From Azomonas tarimensis (lineage in GTDB: Bacteria > Pseudomonadota > Gammaproteobacteria > Pseudomonadales > Pseudomonadaceae): a stretch of DNA of 64,000 bases. This document shows, one piece after another, positions 1 to 7,474 of this stretch. The notes under the pieces were generated by a model that was not told the DNA's origin, did no database searches, and worked only from the letters and a program-made list of their open reading frames with translations. How positions within the stretch are numbered: the stretch's first letter is position 1; the number at the start of each line of letters is the position of its first letter. The stretch lies in NCBI RefSeq assembly GCF_042648805.1, contig NZ_JBHRXZ010000006.1:1-64000 (forward strand). Reading direction: 5' to 3'. Both the position numbers and the translations under genes were made by a program.

Positions 1-81
1 GGTGTGCAGGCGCGGCATCTTGTAGTTGACGACGGCAACGCCGACGGTGTCGGGACTGCTGGAAATATCTCCGTGACGCAT
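1..81 (-). CDS. amiE: Aliphatic amidase AmiE, N-terminal 27 residues (partial)
   Basis: Only the first 27 codons lie in the window; the gene runs off the left edge. The start MRHGDISSS, followed by VGVAVVNYKMPRLHT, matches the N-terminus I know for Pseudomonas aliphatic amidase, a nitrilase-superfamily enzyme that hydrolyses short amides such as acetamide to acid and ammonia. The ATG is preceded by a GAGGAGT Shine-Dalgarno. It follows fmdB on the same strand, so it is probably the last known member of the amide cluster in this window. The catalytic residues lie outside the window. Confidence 0.88.
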   Translation of the reverse strand, partial: MRHGDISSSPDTVGVAVVNYKMPRLHT

Positions 82-115
82 GAAAGACTCCTCTGATGCA
101 TGGGAAAAATGGAAA

Positions 116-190
116 GAGCGCTGAAGGCTCGAGGCTGAACGAAAGCCGAGTCCCGCGTCCGGCCTTCGATGCTTTGCTCGGCTGTTCGCC
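116..190 (-). repeat. Dispersed inverted repeat, copy A (fmdB-amiE gap)
   Basis: On the plus strand the copy reads GCTGAAGGCTCGAGGCTGAACGAAA, then GTCCGGCCTTC, and ends GGCTGTTCGCC against the fmdB stop codon. The two halves are imperfect inverted repeats. Similar copies lie at 5839, 28222 and 33012, with half copies at 12971 and 13767. Confidence 0.6.
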
Positions 191-537
191 TAATGGCTGA
201 TCATCCAGGGGCGACCCGTGGGTTTGCTCTTGAGCATGTGCGGGTTGTCCCTGGTGGGTTTGCTCGGCTTGCTCGGACCGCAACAGCTGCAACCGGCCGG
301 ATGCTTGCGGCTGGCGGCATACTCGCCGAGGGTCTTGGGCGCGTGGGCGCTCTGTTCGTTGATCGCGTGCGCCTTGCGCGTGCTGCCGGCCAGGGTGGCC
401 AGGCCCGGCGCCGAGCGGATCACCCGTTCGCCCATGCTGCCGCAGGCCGGGCAGGTACAGGGCTGCTCGCGCTCGGCCATGGGCCGCAACAGGGTGAAGT
501 CGCCACAGGTCGGGCAGTCGTATTCGTACAGGGGCAT
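190..537 (-). CDS. fmdB: FmdB-type zinc-ribbon protein
   Basis: This 115-residue protein starts MPLYEYDCPTCG. The start at 537 was chosen because this is the invariant N-terminus of FmdB/CxxC_CxxC_SSSS family proteins; the open frame extends further upstream without homology. It has a zinc ribbon from C8/C11 to C29/C32 and a cysteine-rich patch (GCSCCG) near residue 81. FmdB was first described beside formamidase in Methylophilus, where a regulatory role was proposed. The molecular function is not known. It lies 129 bp downstream of fmdA and upstream of amiE, in keeping with that association. Confidence 0.85.
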   Translation of the reverse strand: MPLYEYDCPTCGDFTLLRPMAEREQPCTCPACGSMGERVIRSAPGLATLAGSTRKAHAINEQSAHAPKTLGEYAASRKHPAGCSCCGPSKPSKPTRDNPHMLKSKPTGRPWMISH

Positions 538-666
538 CTGGCGGTACCTGTCAGGGGGCGCTGGGCGGGGGCGCGGCGGCCGGCCCCGCATGTGGTAGGC
601 GAAGATCCATCGCCGGGGCGGGGCTGAACGCCGTCCAGAGCCACAGGCCCACCCCGGAGAGGGAAC

Positions 667-1896
667 TCATTTGTCCGGCGCGAGGGGCAGATCGATGCTG
701 CCGTCGAGGTGCTTGATCGGGCCGGAGGCACTGGGATTGATGTCGAACTCGAAGATGTCGGTAGGCAACCAGAGGGTGGCGCAGGCGTTGGGGATGTCCA
801 CCACACCGCTGATGTGCCCCTGCACCGGTGCCGAGCCGAGCAGCGAGTAACCCTGGGCCGGCGAGTAGCCGAACTTGGTCAGGTAGTTGATGGCGTTCAT
901 GCAGGCCTGCTTGTAGGCCAGGTTCACGTCTAGATAATGCTGCTTGCCATTATCGTCGACGGAGATACCCTCGAAGATCAGGAAGTTGTTGTAGGTGGGC
1001 ACGATCGGGCTTGGCTTGAAGATGGGGTTCTTGATGCCGTACTTGGCCATGCCGCCCTTGATCACCTCGACCTTCATGTGCACCCAGCCGGCCATCTCGA
1101 TGGCGCCGCAGAAGGTGATCTCGCCGTCGCCCTGGCTGAAGTGCAGGTCGCCAACCGAGAGGCCGGCGCCGTCGACATACACCGGGAAGAAGATCTTCGA
1201 ACCGCGCGACAGGTCCTTGATGTCGCAGTTGCCGCCATGCTCACGGGGCGGCACGGTGCGGGCGCCCTCGGCGGCGATCTTGTCGCGCAGCTCGCCGGAG
1301 GCCTTGCCGGCGTGGGCGGTCCTGGCCATCGGTGGGTTGGCCAGTGGCGGTACGCGAGTAGGGTTGGTATCGATCAGCGCCTGCTCGCGGCTGTTCCAGT
1401 CGGCCAGCATCTTCGGATCCGGCAGACAGCCGATCAGCCCAGGATGGATAAGGCCGGCGAAGCGAACGCCGGGGATGTGCCGGCTCTTGGTGAACATGCC
1501 TTCGAAGTCCCAGATGGACTTCTGCGCCGACGGGAAGTAGTCGGTGAGAAAGCCTCCGCCGTTGGTCTGCGAGAAGAATCCATTGAAGCCCCACATGGAC
1601 TCTTGCTTGGCGCCGATGTCCAGCAGCTCCACCACCAGCAGGTCGCCGGGTTCGGCACCCTTGACCCCCACCGGGCCGGAGAGGTAGTGCACGGTGGACA
1701 GGTCGACGTCGCGCACGTCGGAGGCATCGTCGTCGTTCTTGATCGCGCCACCGGTCCAGTCGTAGGTCTCGAGAATGAAGTCGTCGCCCGGACTGACCCA
1801 GCAGGCCATGGGAATGTCCGGGTGCCAGCGGTTGTGGATCTGTTCGTTTTCGGTGGCGGGCTGGCTCAAATCGACCTTGATCAGCGTGTCGGTCAT
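667..1896 (-). CDS. fmdA: Formamidase / acetamidase FmdA
   Basis: This 409-residue protein belongs to the FmdA_AmdA family, which hydrolyses formamide (and in some members acetamide) to formate and ammonia in the cytoplasm. Family tracts are visible: HNRWHPDIP at 21-29, REHGGNCDIKDLSRG at 218-232 and GDLHFSQGDGEI at 249-260. The length is normal for the family. The gene follows the ABC transporter genes but is separated from urtE by a terminator and its own operator-like site (1978-1999), so it probably has its own promoter. FmdB and AmiE follow. Formamide is the expected substrate, but chain-length preference cannot be read from sequence. Confidence 0.93.
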   Translation of the reverse strand: MTDTLIKVDLSQPATENEQIHNRWHPDIPMACWVSPGDDFILETYDWTGGAIKNDDDASDVRDVDLSTVHYLSGPVGVKGAEPGDLLVVELLDIGAKQESMWGFNGFFSQTNGGGFLTDYFPSAQKSIWDFEGMFTKSRHIPGVRFAGLIHPGLIGCLPDPKMLADWNSREQALIDTNPTRVPPLANPPMARTAHAGKASGELRDKIAAEGARTVPPREHGGNCDIKDLSRGSKIFFPVYVDGAGLSVGDLHFSQGDGEITFCGAIEMAGWVHMKVEVIKGGMAKYGIKNPIFKPSPIVPTYNNFLIFEGISVDDNGKQHYLDVNLAYKQACMNAINYLTKFGYSPAQGYSLLGSAPVQGHISGVVDIPNACATLWLPTDIFEFDINPSASGPIKHLDGSIDLPLAPDK

Positions 1897-1977
1897 GACG
1901 AAGCTCCTGGGACCGTAAGGGAGGAATCAGCGTTGCGCTGGGTACGGGCCTAGTCTTCGCCGCCTCGGTCGGGGGGG

Positions 1978-1999
1978 AAATACGTTGGATGACGTACCC
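1978..1999. promoter_or_regulatory. Candidate operator upstream of fmdA
   Basis: The right arm TGACGTACCC (1990-1999) is identical over ten bases to the right arm of the palindrome at 7264-7285. The left arm is degenerate (AAATACGTTG) but keeps TACGT at exactly the same spacing. The centre is about 90 bp upstream of the fmdA start. It is inferred to bind the LuxR-type response regulator encoded at 10891-11583. Confidence 0.6.
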
Positions 2000-2023
2000 C
2001 GGGAGAGCAGCGGCAAGCGGCAA

Positions 2024-2065
2024 GAAAAAGACAAAGCCGGGCCCTGCAGGTCTGCAGTCCCGGCT
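2024..2065 (-). terminator. Rho-independent terminator after urtE
   Basis: On the minus strand AGCCGGG pairs with CCCGGCT. An internal CTGCAG/CTGCAG stem strengthens the hairpin, which is followed by TTTGTCTTTTT. It ends the transporter operon and separates it from fmdA. Outer GCGGCAAGC / GCTTGCCGC repeats (2005-2100) enlarge the fold, and the far end (GGCTGTTT) abuts the urtE stop as in the dispersed repeat family. Confidence 0.7.
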
Positions 2066-2107
2066 CTTGCTTGCCGCTTTTCGCTTGCGGCTTGCTTGCG
2101 GCTGTTT

Positions 2108-2797
2108 TTAGACCGACAGGTAGCGGCTGATGGTGGTCTCGTCGGCGTTCTGGCGACTTTCCTCGAGCACGAAGCGGCCCTTCTCGATGACCAGGAAGCG
2201 GTCGGCGATCTCCATGGTGAAGGACAGTACCTGTTCGGATACCACGATGGTCAGCCCACGCAGAGTGCGGATTTCCTTCAGGGTGCGGGCAATGTCCTTG
2301 ATGATCGACGGCTGGATGCCCTCGGTGGGCTCGTCCAGCAGCAGTACCTTGGGATTGGTGGCCAGCGCCCGGGCGATCGCCAGTTGCTGCTGCTGGCCGC
2401 CGGAGAGGTTGCCGCCCTTGCGCTTGCGCATCTCGTGCAGCACCGGGAACAGCTGGTACAGGTCTTCCGGTACCTTGCCCCCGGCGGAGGCCGGCAGCCC
2501 GGTCTGGATGTTTTCCAGCACGGTCATGCCGGGGAAAATCATCCGTCCCTGGGGCACGTAAGCGACGCCGTTCTCCACCCGCTGGTGGGTGTCCATGCCG
2601 GCCACCTCGATACCGTCCACCTTCACGCTGCCGCGGGTCTGGTTGACGATGCCCATCAGGGTCTTGAAGAAGGTGGTCTTGCCCATACCGTTGCGGCCCA
2701 TGACCGCGACGATTTCCTGCTTGTCCACGTCCAGGTCGAGGTCGTGGAGGATCTGGCTCTGGCCGTAGCCGGAGGCGAGGTTGGAGATGCTGAACAT
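2108..2797 (-). CDS. urtE: Amide/urea ABC transporter ATP-binding protein UrtE
   Basis: This 229-residue ATPase is of the LivF/UrtE class. It has Walker A GRNGMGKTT at 34-42, signature LSGGQQQQ at 131-138 and Walker B LLLDEPTEG at 152-160. It would pair with UrtD to power uptake through UrtB and UrtC. The ATG at 2797 lies 11 bp after the urtD stop; the longer open frame upstream is only a shadow of urtD. The true substrate could be urea (Urt) or short-chain amides (FmdDEF type). The adjacent formamidase and amidase favour amides. Confidence 0.9.
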   Translation of the reverse strand: MFSISNLASGYGQSQILHDLDLDVDKQEIVAVMGRNGMGKTTFFKTLMGIVNQTRGSVKVDGIEVAGMDTHQRVENGVAYVPQGRMIFPGMTVLENIQTGLPASAGGKVPEDLYQLFPVLHEMRKRKGGNLSGGQQQQLAIARALATNPKVLLLDEPTEGIQPSIIKDIARTLKEIRTLRGLTIVVSEQVLSFTMEIADRFLVIEKGRFVLEESRQNADETTISRYLSV

Positions 2798-2808
2798 GGC
2801 GGCTCCCT

Positions 2809-3561
2809 TCAGTGGCCCAGGTAGACTTCGATGACCTTGGGATTGCTCTGCACCGCGTCCATGCTGCCCTCGGCGAGCAGCTTGCCCTGGTGCAGCACGG
2901 TGACCTTGCTGGCGATGCTCTTGACGAATTCCATGTCGTGCTCGATCACCAGCACCGACCGCCCCTGGCTGATGCGTTTGAGCAGCTCGGCGGTCTGCTG
3001 CCGCTCGGATACGCTCATCCCCGCCACCGGCTCGTCCAGCATCAACAGCTCCGGGTCCTGCATCAGCAGCATGCCGATCTCCAGCCACTGCTTCTGCCCA
3101 TGGGAGAGCAGGTCCGCGGTTTGGTGCAGGAAATCCTTGAGGAAAATCTCCTCGGCAACCTGCTCGACCCGGGCGATCACCTCGGCACTGCGCTTGAAGA
3201 ACAACGCGCCGAACACCTTGCGCCCGGCCGGGTAGGACATTTCCAGATTCTCGAACACTGTCAGCGCCTCGTAGATCGAGGGGTTCTGGAACTTGCGCCC
3301 CACTCCGGCGCGGACAATGTCGTACTCGGCCATCTTCGTCAGGTCTTTGCCGTTGAAGTCGATCTTGCCGGCGGTGGCGCGGGTCTTTCCGCAGATCAGG
3401 TCCAGCACGGTGGTCTTCCCGGCGCCGTTGGGGCCGATCACCACCCGTACCTCGTTGCGGTCGAGGTAGAGGTTGAGATCGTCGACCGCCTTGAAGCCGT
3501 CGAAGGACACGGTCAGTCCCTCCACCGAGAGCACCGGCTTGGGCATATGGAAGCTGTTCAT
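2809..3561 (-). CDS. urtD: Amide/urea ABC transporter ATP-binding protein UrtD
   Basis: This 250-residue ATPase is of the LivG/UrtD class. Walker A GPNGAGKT is at 43-50, the signature LSHGQKQW at 152-159 and Walker B LLMLDEPVAG near 172-181. The signature has His in place of the usual second Gly (LSHGQ), a variation also typical of UrtD proteins. Its start overlaps the urtC stop in ATGA, indicating translational coupling. It functions in the inner-membrane complex with UrtE, UrtB and UrtC. Confidence 0.92.
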   Translation of the reverse strand: MNSFHMPKPVLSVEGLTVSFDGFKAVDDLNLYLDRNEVRVVIGPNGAGKTTVLDLICGKTRATAGKIDFNGKDLTKMAEYDIVRAGVGRKFQNPSIYEALTVFENLEMSYPAGRKVFGALFFKRSAEVIARVEQVAEEIFLKDFLHQTADLLSHGQKQWLEIGMLLMQDPELLMLDEPVAGMSVSERQQTAELLKRISQGRSVLVIEHDMEFVKSIASKVTVLHQGKLLAEGSMDAVQSNPKVIEVYLGH

Positions 3562-4754
3562 GGGGTGTTCTCCAGTCTGCCCGCGGGCGAGGGTTCGATG
3601 CTGCCGCCGGCTCCACGGGTGTGGGAAGGCTCAGGGGTCGGACGGGGCCGCGCCGGTTTCCCGGAAACGCCCGGCAGGCGCGCCAGCCACTTGCGGCCGT
3701 GGCTCTGCCAGAGGCCGGCCAGGCCCATGGGAAAGAACATCACCACCACGATGAACAGCCCGCCCATGAAGTACAGCCACAGCTCGGGGAAACTCTCGGA
3801 GAACATCGTCTTGCCGAAGTTGACCAGCAGCGCGCCGTACACCGCGCCAAGCAGCGACATGCGCCCGCCGACCGCGGCGAAGATGACCATCTCGATGGAC
3901 GGCACGATGCCGACGAAGCTCGGCGACATGAAGCCCACCTGGAGGGTGAACATCGCCCCGCCGATGGAGGAGAACACCGCTGCCAGGCAGAACACGAAGA
4001 TCTTGAATGCCGACACGTCGTAACCGGAAAAGCGCACCCGCTCCTCCTTGTCGCGCATGGCCATCAGCAACCGGCCGAGCTTGGACGAGAGCACGAAGCG
4101 GCCGATCAGGATGCAGGCGATGAGCAGGCCGGCGCAGACGAAGTAGAGGATGTTCTTCGCCTCGTCGCTGCGGATGTCCCAGCCCAACAGCGTGCGCAGG
4201 TCAGTGATCCCGTTGACCCCGCCAGTAAGCCCCTGCTGGCCAATGATCAGGATGGTCAGGATCGCCGCGATGGCCTGAGTGACGATGGCGAAATACACGT
4301 CCCCCACCCGGCGCTTGAACATCGCCAGGCCGATGACCAGGGCGAAGATCGCCGGCACCGCCACCACCGCCAGCAGGGTGAAGCCGAAGCTCTGGAACGG
4401 CACCCAGATCGCCGGCAGCTCGGTGATCTGGTTCCAGTCCATGAAGTCCGGGATGCCGGGGGTGGACTGGATCGCGGTGGACTCCGGGTCCGATGCCTCC
4501 AGCTTGAGGAACATGGCCATGCAATAGCCGCCGAGGCCGAAGAAGATGCCCTGGCCGAGGCTGAGGATGCCGCCGTAGCCCCAGCAGAGCACCAGCCCCA
4601 CGGCGACGAAGGCGTAGGTCAGGTATTTGCCGACCATGTTCAGGCGAAAGGCGTCCAGCGCCAGCGGAAACACCACGAACAGCAGCGCGGCCAGAATCAG
4701 CAGGCCGATCAGGCCCTGCCTGCCGCCAAAGACATTGGCGTATGCGGATTTCAT
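3558..4754 (-). CDS. urtC: Amide/urea ABC transporter permease UrtC
   Basis: This 398-residue LivM/UrtC-type permease has about ten hydrophobic segments, starting near residue 12 (QGLIGLLILAALLFVVFPLAL). The ATG at 4754 is chosen over an in-frame TTG one codon upstream, because GAGGA sits seven bases before it. The last ~45 residues are a Pro/Arg/Ser-rich hydrophilic tail that looks lineage-specific. It forms the transmembrane channel with UrtB. The 133-bp gap to urtB contains no gene that I can see. Confidence 0.9.
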   Translation of the reverse strand: MKSAYANVFGGRQGLIGLLILAALLFVVFPLALDAFRLNMVGKYLTYAFVAVGLVLCWGYGGILSLGQGIFFGLGGYCMAMFLKLEASDPESTAIQSTPGIPDFMDWNQITELPAIWVPFQSFGFTLLAVVAVPAIFALVIGLAMFKRRVGDVYFAIVTQAIAAILTILIIGQQGLTGGVNGITDLRTLLGWDIRSDEAKNILYFVCAGLLIACILIGRFVLSSKLGRLLMAMRDKEERVRFSGYDVSAFKIFVFCLAAVFSSIGGAMFTLQVGFMSPSFVGIVPSIEMVIFAAVGGRMSLLGAVYGALLVNFGKTMFSESFPELWLYFMGGLFIVVVMFFPMGLAGLWQSHGRKWLARLPGVSGKPARPRPTPEPSHTRGAGGSIEPSPAGRLENTP

Positions 4755-4887
4755 CAACAGGTCCTCGTAGCAGGGTCACAAATCATGCGCAAAGCGCGCT
4801 CCGAAGCGGACGGCAGCGGTGCCGACCACCAGGCGGCAGCCACCGGACCGGGCTCGTAGCGCGTCGGGCGCACCATGGGCCGCCGGT

Positions 4888-5805
4888 TCACTTGCGCACC
4901 TTGCTGGCGAAAAGCCCCTGGGGACGCATCATCAGGATCAGGATTACCGCCGACAGGGTGAGCACCTTGGCCATCGAGCCCGAGAGGAAGAACTCGGAAA
5001 TGGACTGGGTCTGAGCGATGGAGAACGCCGAGGCGATGGTGCCGAACAGGCTCTGCGCGCCGCCGAAGACCACCACGAGGAAGGTGTCGACTATGTACAG
5101 CGAGCCGGAGGTGGGCCCGGTGGAACCGATGGTGGTGAACGCCGCCCCGGCCACTCCGGCCACCCCGCAACCCAGGGCGAAGGTCATCCGGTCGACCTTC
5201 CGCGTATTGATTCCCACGGCCCGGCTCATCACCCGATTCTGGGTCGTGGCGCGCACCTGCAGGCCCCAGCGGGAGCGGAACAGCAGGAAGAAGATGACGG
5301 TGGTCAGCACCAGGGTCACCGCCATGACGAACAGCCCATTGAGGGGGATGTCGATCATGTCGGTGGGCATCCATGAGCCCATCAGCCAGTCGGGCAGGTT
5401 GGCGCTCACCTCACGCGGACCAAAGATCGAGCGAAACGCTTGCTGCATCACCAGCGACAGGCCCCAGGTGGCCAGGAGGGTATCCAGCGGCCGCTGGTAG
5501 AGCTTGCTGATCATCGCCCACTCCACCAGCCAGCCGAGCGCGCCGGCGACCACGAAGGCGAGGACGATGGCGAAGAAGAAGTAATAAGGCTGCAGCGCCG
5601 GCACGAATTTCAGAGTCATCGCCGACAGCAGATACGTGGTGTACGCGCCGACCGTCAGGAACTCGCCGTGGGCCATGTTGATCACGCCCATCTGCCCGAA
5701 GATGATCGCCAGCCCGAGCGCCATCAAGAGCAGCACGCAGAACACCGACAGGCCATTGAACCCCTGCATGACGGCGATGGCGCCGAAATCGGATAGCCAT
5801 TCCAT
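4888..5805 (-). CDS. urtB: Amide/urea ABC transporter permease UrtB
   Basis: This 305-residue LivH/UrtB-type permease begins MEWLSDFGAIAVMQGFNG and carries the family stretch FGQMGVINMAHGEFLTVGAY near residues 37-56. The start at 5805 is supported by GAGGAGA eight bases upstream; the 20-codon upstream extension lacks homology. It partners UrtC in the membrane. A dispersed repeat separates it from urtA and may lower distal expression relative to the binding protein. Confidence 0.92.
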   Translation of the reverse strand: MEWLSDFGAIAVMQGFNGLSVFCVLLLMALGLAIIFGQMGVINMAHGEFLTVGAYTTYLLSAMTLKFVPALQPYYFFFAIVLAFVVAGALGWLVEWAMISKLYQRPLDTLLATWGLSLVMQQAFRSIFGPREVSANLPDWLMGSWMPTDMIDIPLNGLFVMAVTLVLTTVIFFLLFRSRWGLQVRATTQNRVMSRAVGINTRKVDRMTFALGCGVAGVAGAAFTTIGSTGPTSGSLYIVDTFLVVVFGGAQSLFGTIASAFSIAQTQSISEFFLSGSMAKVLTLSAVILILMMRPQGLFASKVRK

Positions 5806-5838
5806 GATGGTCTCCTCGAAGAAAAAGCGGCGGGAGGT

Positions 5839-5905
5839 GGTGGAAGGCCGAAAGCCGGACGACACCCGTTCGTCCAGCCTCCAGCGCTGTTATTGGCTGT
5901 TCGCC
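5839..5905 (-). repeat. Dispersed inverted repeat, copy B (urtA-urtB gap)
   Basis: The plus strand carries GGAAGGCCGAAAGCCGGACG, then CGTCCAGCCTCCAGCGCTG and GGCTGTTCGCC ending exactly at the urtA stop codon. It lies inside the transporter operon. On RNA it can fold into a stem-loop, so it could attenuate or stabilise the transcript. Confidence 0.6.
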
Positions 5906-7147
5906 TTACTGATAGCCTTCCGGGAAGGGGTTGGGTTCGATCAGGTCGGACTCGTAGACCACGGTGAACTGGCCGTTGGGCTGCACCTGGCCGATACGGG
6001 TCTTGCTCCACAGGTGATGGTTGTCATGCACCTTCACGTAGCCTTCCGGGGCAGTTTTCAGTTCGATGCCCTTGGAGGCGGCGGTGACCTTTTCCACATC
6101 GAAGCTGCCCGCCTTTTCCACCGCGGCCTTCCACAGCCAGGGGCCGAGATAGGCAGCCTGGGTGACGTCGCCGATCACCGCGTCCTGGCCCCAGCGCTGC
6201 TTGAACGCCTGGACGAACGCCTGGTTGTTTTCGTTTTCCAGGCTCTGGAAGTACTTCATCGAGGCGTAGAAGCCGGCCATGTTCTCGCCGCCGATGCCGA
6301 GCAGTTCATCCTCGGTGACCGACAGGGTCAGCAGGTTCTGGCGGTCGGCGGTGATGCCGGCGGCCTTGAGCTGCTTGTAGAAGGCCACGTTGGAGCCGCC
6401 CACCACCGCGGCGAACACCACGTCGGGCTTGCGCAGCTTGATCTTGTTGGTCAGCGAGCCGAACTGGGTGTTGCCCAGCGGGTAGTACTCCTCGCCCACC
6501 ACTTTGCCGCCCAGCACGTCCTCGATGTGCTTGCGCGCGATCTTCATCGAGGTGCGCGGCCAGATGTAGTCCGAGCCGATCAGGTAGAAGGTCTTGGCGT
6601 CCTTTTCCCTGGCGACCCAGTCCAGCCCTGCGAGGATTTGCTGGGTGGCTTCCTGACCGGTATAGATCACGTTCTTCGACTGTTCGAGCCCTTCATAGAA
6701 GGTCGGGTAGTAGAGCAGTCCGTTCTGCCGTTCGAAGATCGGCAGCACCGCCTTGCGCGAGGCCGAAGTCCAGCAGCCGAACACCGCCGCGGCCTTGTCC
6801 CGCTCCAGCAACTTGCGCGCCTTCTCGGCGAACGTGGGCCAGTCCGACGCGCCGTCTTCCTGAACTATCCGGATCTGCCGGCCCAGCACACCGCCCTCGG
6901 CATTGATCTGCTCGATGGCCAGCCGCTCGGCCTGGATCGCCCCGGTTTCGGAGATGGCCATTGTCCCGGTGGCCGAATGCAGCTGGCCGACCACTACCTC
7001 GGTATCCGTCACGGCGAGGCCGGTGGTGTTCACTTCTGCGCTGACGACCGAGCTGAAGGCGCTCGAAGCCAGCATCGAGAGCATGGCGGCTCCCAGCACC
7101 AGACGGCGTGGGAAAAGGCGGGTCAGGCCTGACTGTTGATGATCCAT
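5906..7147 (-). CDS. urtA: Amide/urea ABC transporter substrate-binding protein (UrtA/FmdD-like)
   Basis: This 413-residue periplasmic binding protein is of the Peripla_BP_5 (Leu/Ile/Val-type) family. The N-terminus has a twin-Arg-like FPRRLVLGA followed by a hydrophobic stretch and SVVSA, so a signal peptide of about 37 residues is expected. Family tracts include HSATGTMAISE and FGCWTSASRKAVLP, which UrtA and FmdD share. The ATG at 7147 is chosen because the signal peptide begins there. It is the first gene of the transporter operon, transcribed from the divergent region with the transporter-kinase. Ligand could be urea, formamide or acetamide; neighbours favour amides. Confidence 0.88.
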   Translation of the reverse strand: MDHQQSGLTRLFPRRLVLGAAMLSMLASSAFSSVVSAEVNTTGLAVTDTEVVVGQLHSATGTMAISETGAIQAERLAIEQINAEGGVLGRQIRIVQEDGASDWPTFAEKARKLLERDKAAAVFGCWTSASRKAVLPIFERQNGLLYYPTFYEGLEQSKNVIYTGQEATQQILAGLDWVAREKDAKTFYLIGSDYIWPRTSMKIARKHIEDVLGGKVVGEEYYPLGNTQFGSLTNKIKLRKPDVVFAAVVGGSNVAFYKQLKAAGITADRQNLLTLSVTEDELLGIGGENMAGFYASMKYFQSLENENNQAFVQAFKQRWGQDAVIGDVTQAAYLGPWLWKAAVEKAGSFDVEKVTAASKGIELKTAPEGYVKVHDNHHLWSKTRIGQVQPNGQFTVVYESDLIEPNPFPEGYQ

Positions 7148-7474
7148 CGTGAGGGCTCCTGTCTCGGTGGGCCGCACCGGCGTTGCGAATGCGGGCCGGT
7201 ATCGGGTCGAGGGCAAGAATGGGGCGGCGAACGGCAGACAGGTATACGCAACTTGACGTAACGGGGTACGTCATCTGACGTACCCGAACCTGCGCCGTAC
7301 TGGTGCAGAATTGCGCGCTTGAACAAGGCAGGCGCCTGGCTGGCCCGGTCCGGGACCCTGGCGCACAGCGAGACGCCCGCAGCCCCCCGAGATGCATGTT
7401 CACCGGCACGTAAATTGCTATCACGGATCAGCTCCGGTCCGCCGTATCGCCGATCGACCACGAGGAATCGCTAC
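7148..7474. promoter_or_regulatory. Divergent regulatory region between urtA and the transporter-kinase
   Basis: This 327-bp gap has no convincing gene. It contains three TACGTCA/TGACGTA half-sites (7254-7285, listed separately) and a TATACC hexamer on the minus strand at 7241-7246 that could be the -10 element for urtA, with the operator overlapping or just upstream of the -35 position. The kinase frame is open from a TTG at 7319, but its likely start is the GTG at 7475 after GAGGAA. Confidence 0.6.
7254..7285. promoter_or_regulatory. Palindromic operator, three half-sites
   Basis: GGGTACGTCA (7264-7273), a 2-bp centre and TGACGTACCC (7276-7285) form a perfect 10-bp inverted repeat. A further half-site TGACGTA lies at 7254-7260, 6 bp from the left arm's TACGTCA. 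The same 22-bp layout recurs upstream of fmdA. Binding by the neighbouring LuxR-type regulator is an inference. Confidence 0.7.

Noticed and set aside
7300..7313. TGGTGC...TTGC resembling a sigma-54 promoter for the kinase gene
   Set aside because: The GG-to-GC distance is one base short of the strict requirement, and sigma-54 promoters do not tolerate this.
7319..7474. Upstream extension of the transporter-kinase from a TTG
   Set aside because: The extra 52 residues are Arg/Ser/Pro-rich and without homology, cover the regulatory region, and the GTG at 7475 has a good ribosome site.
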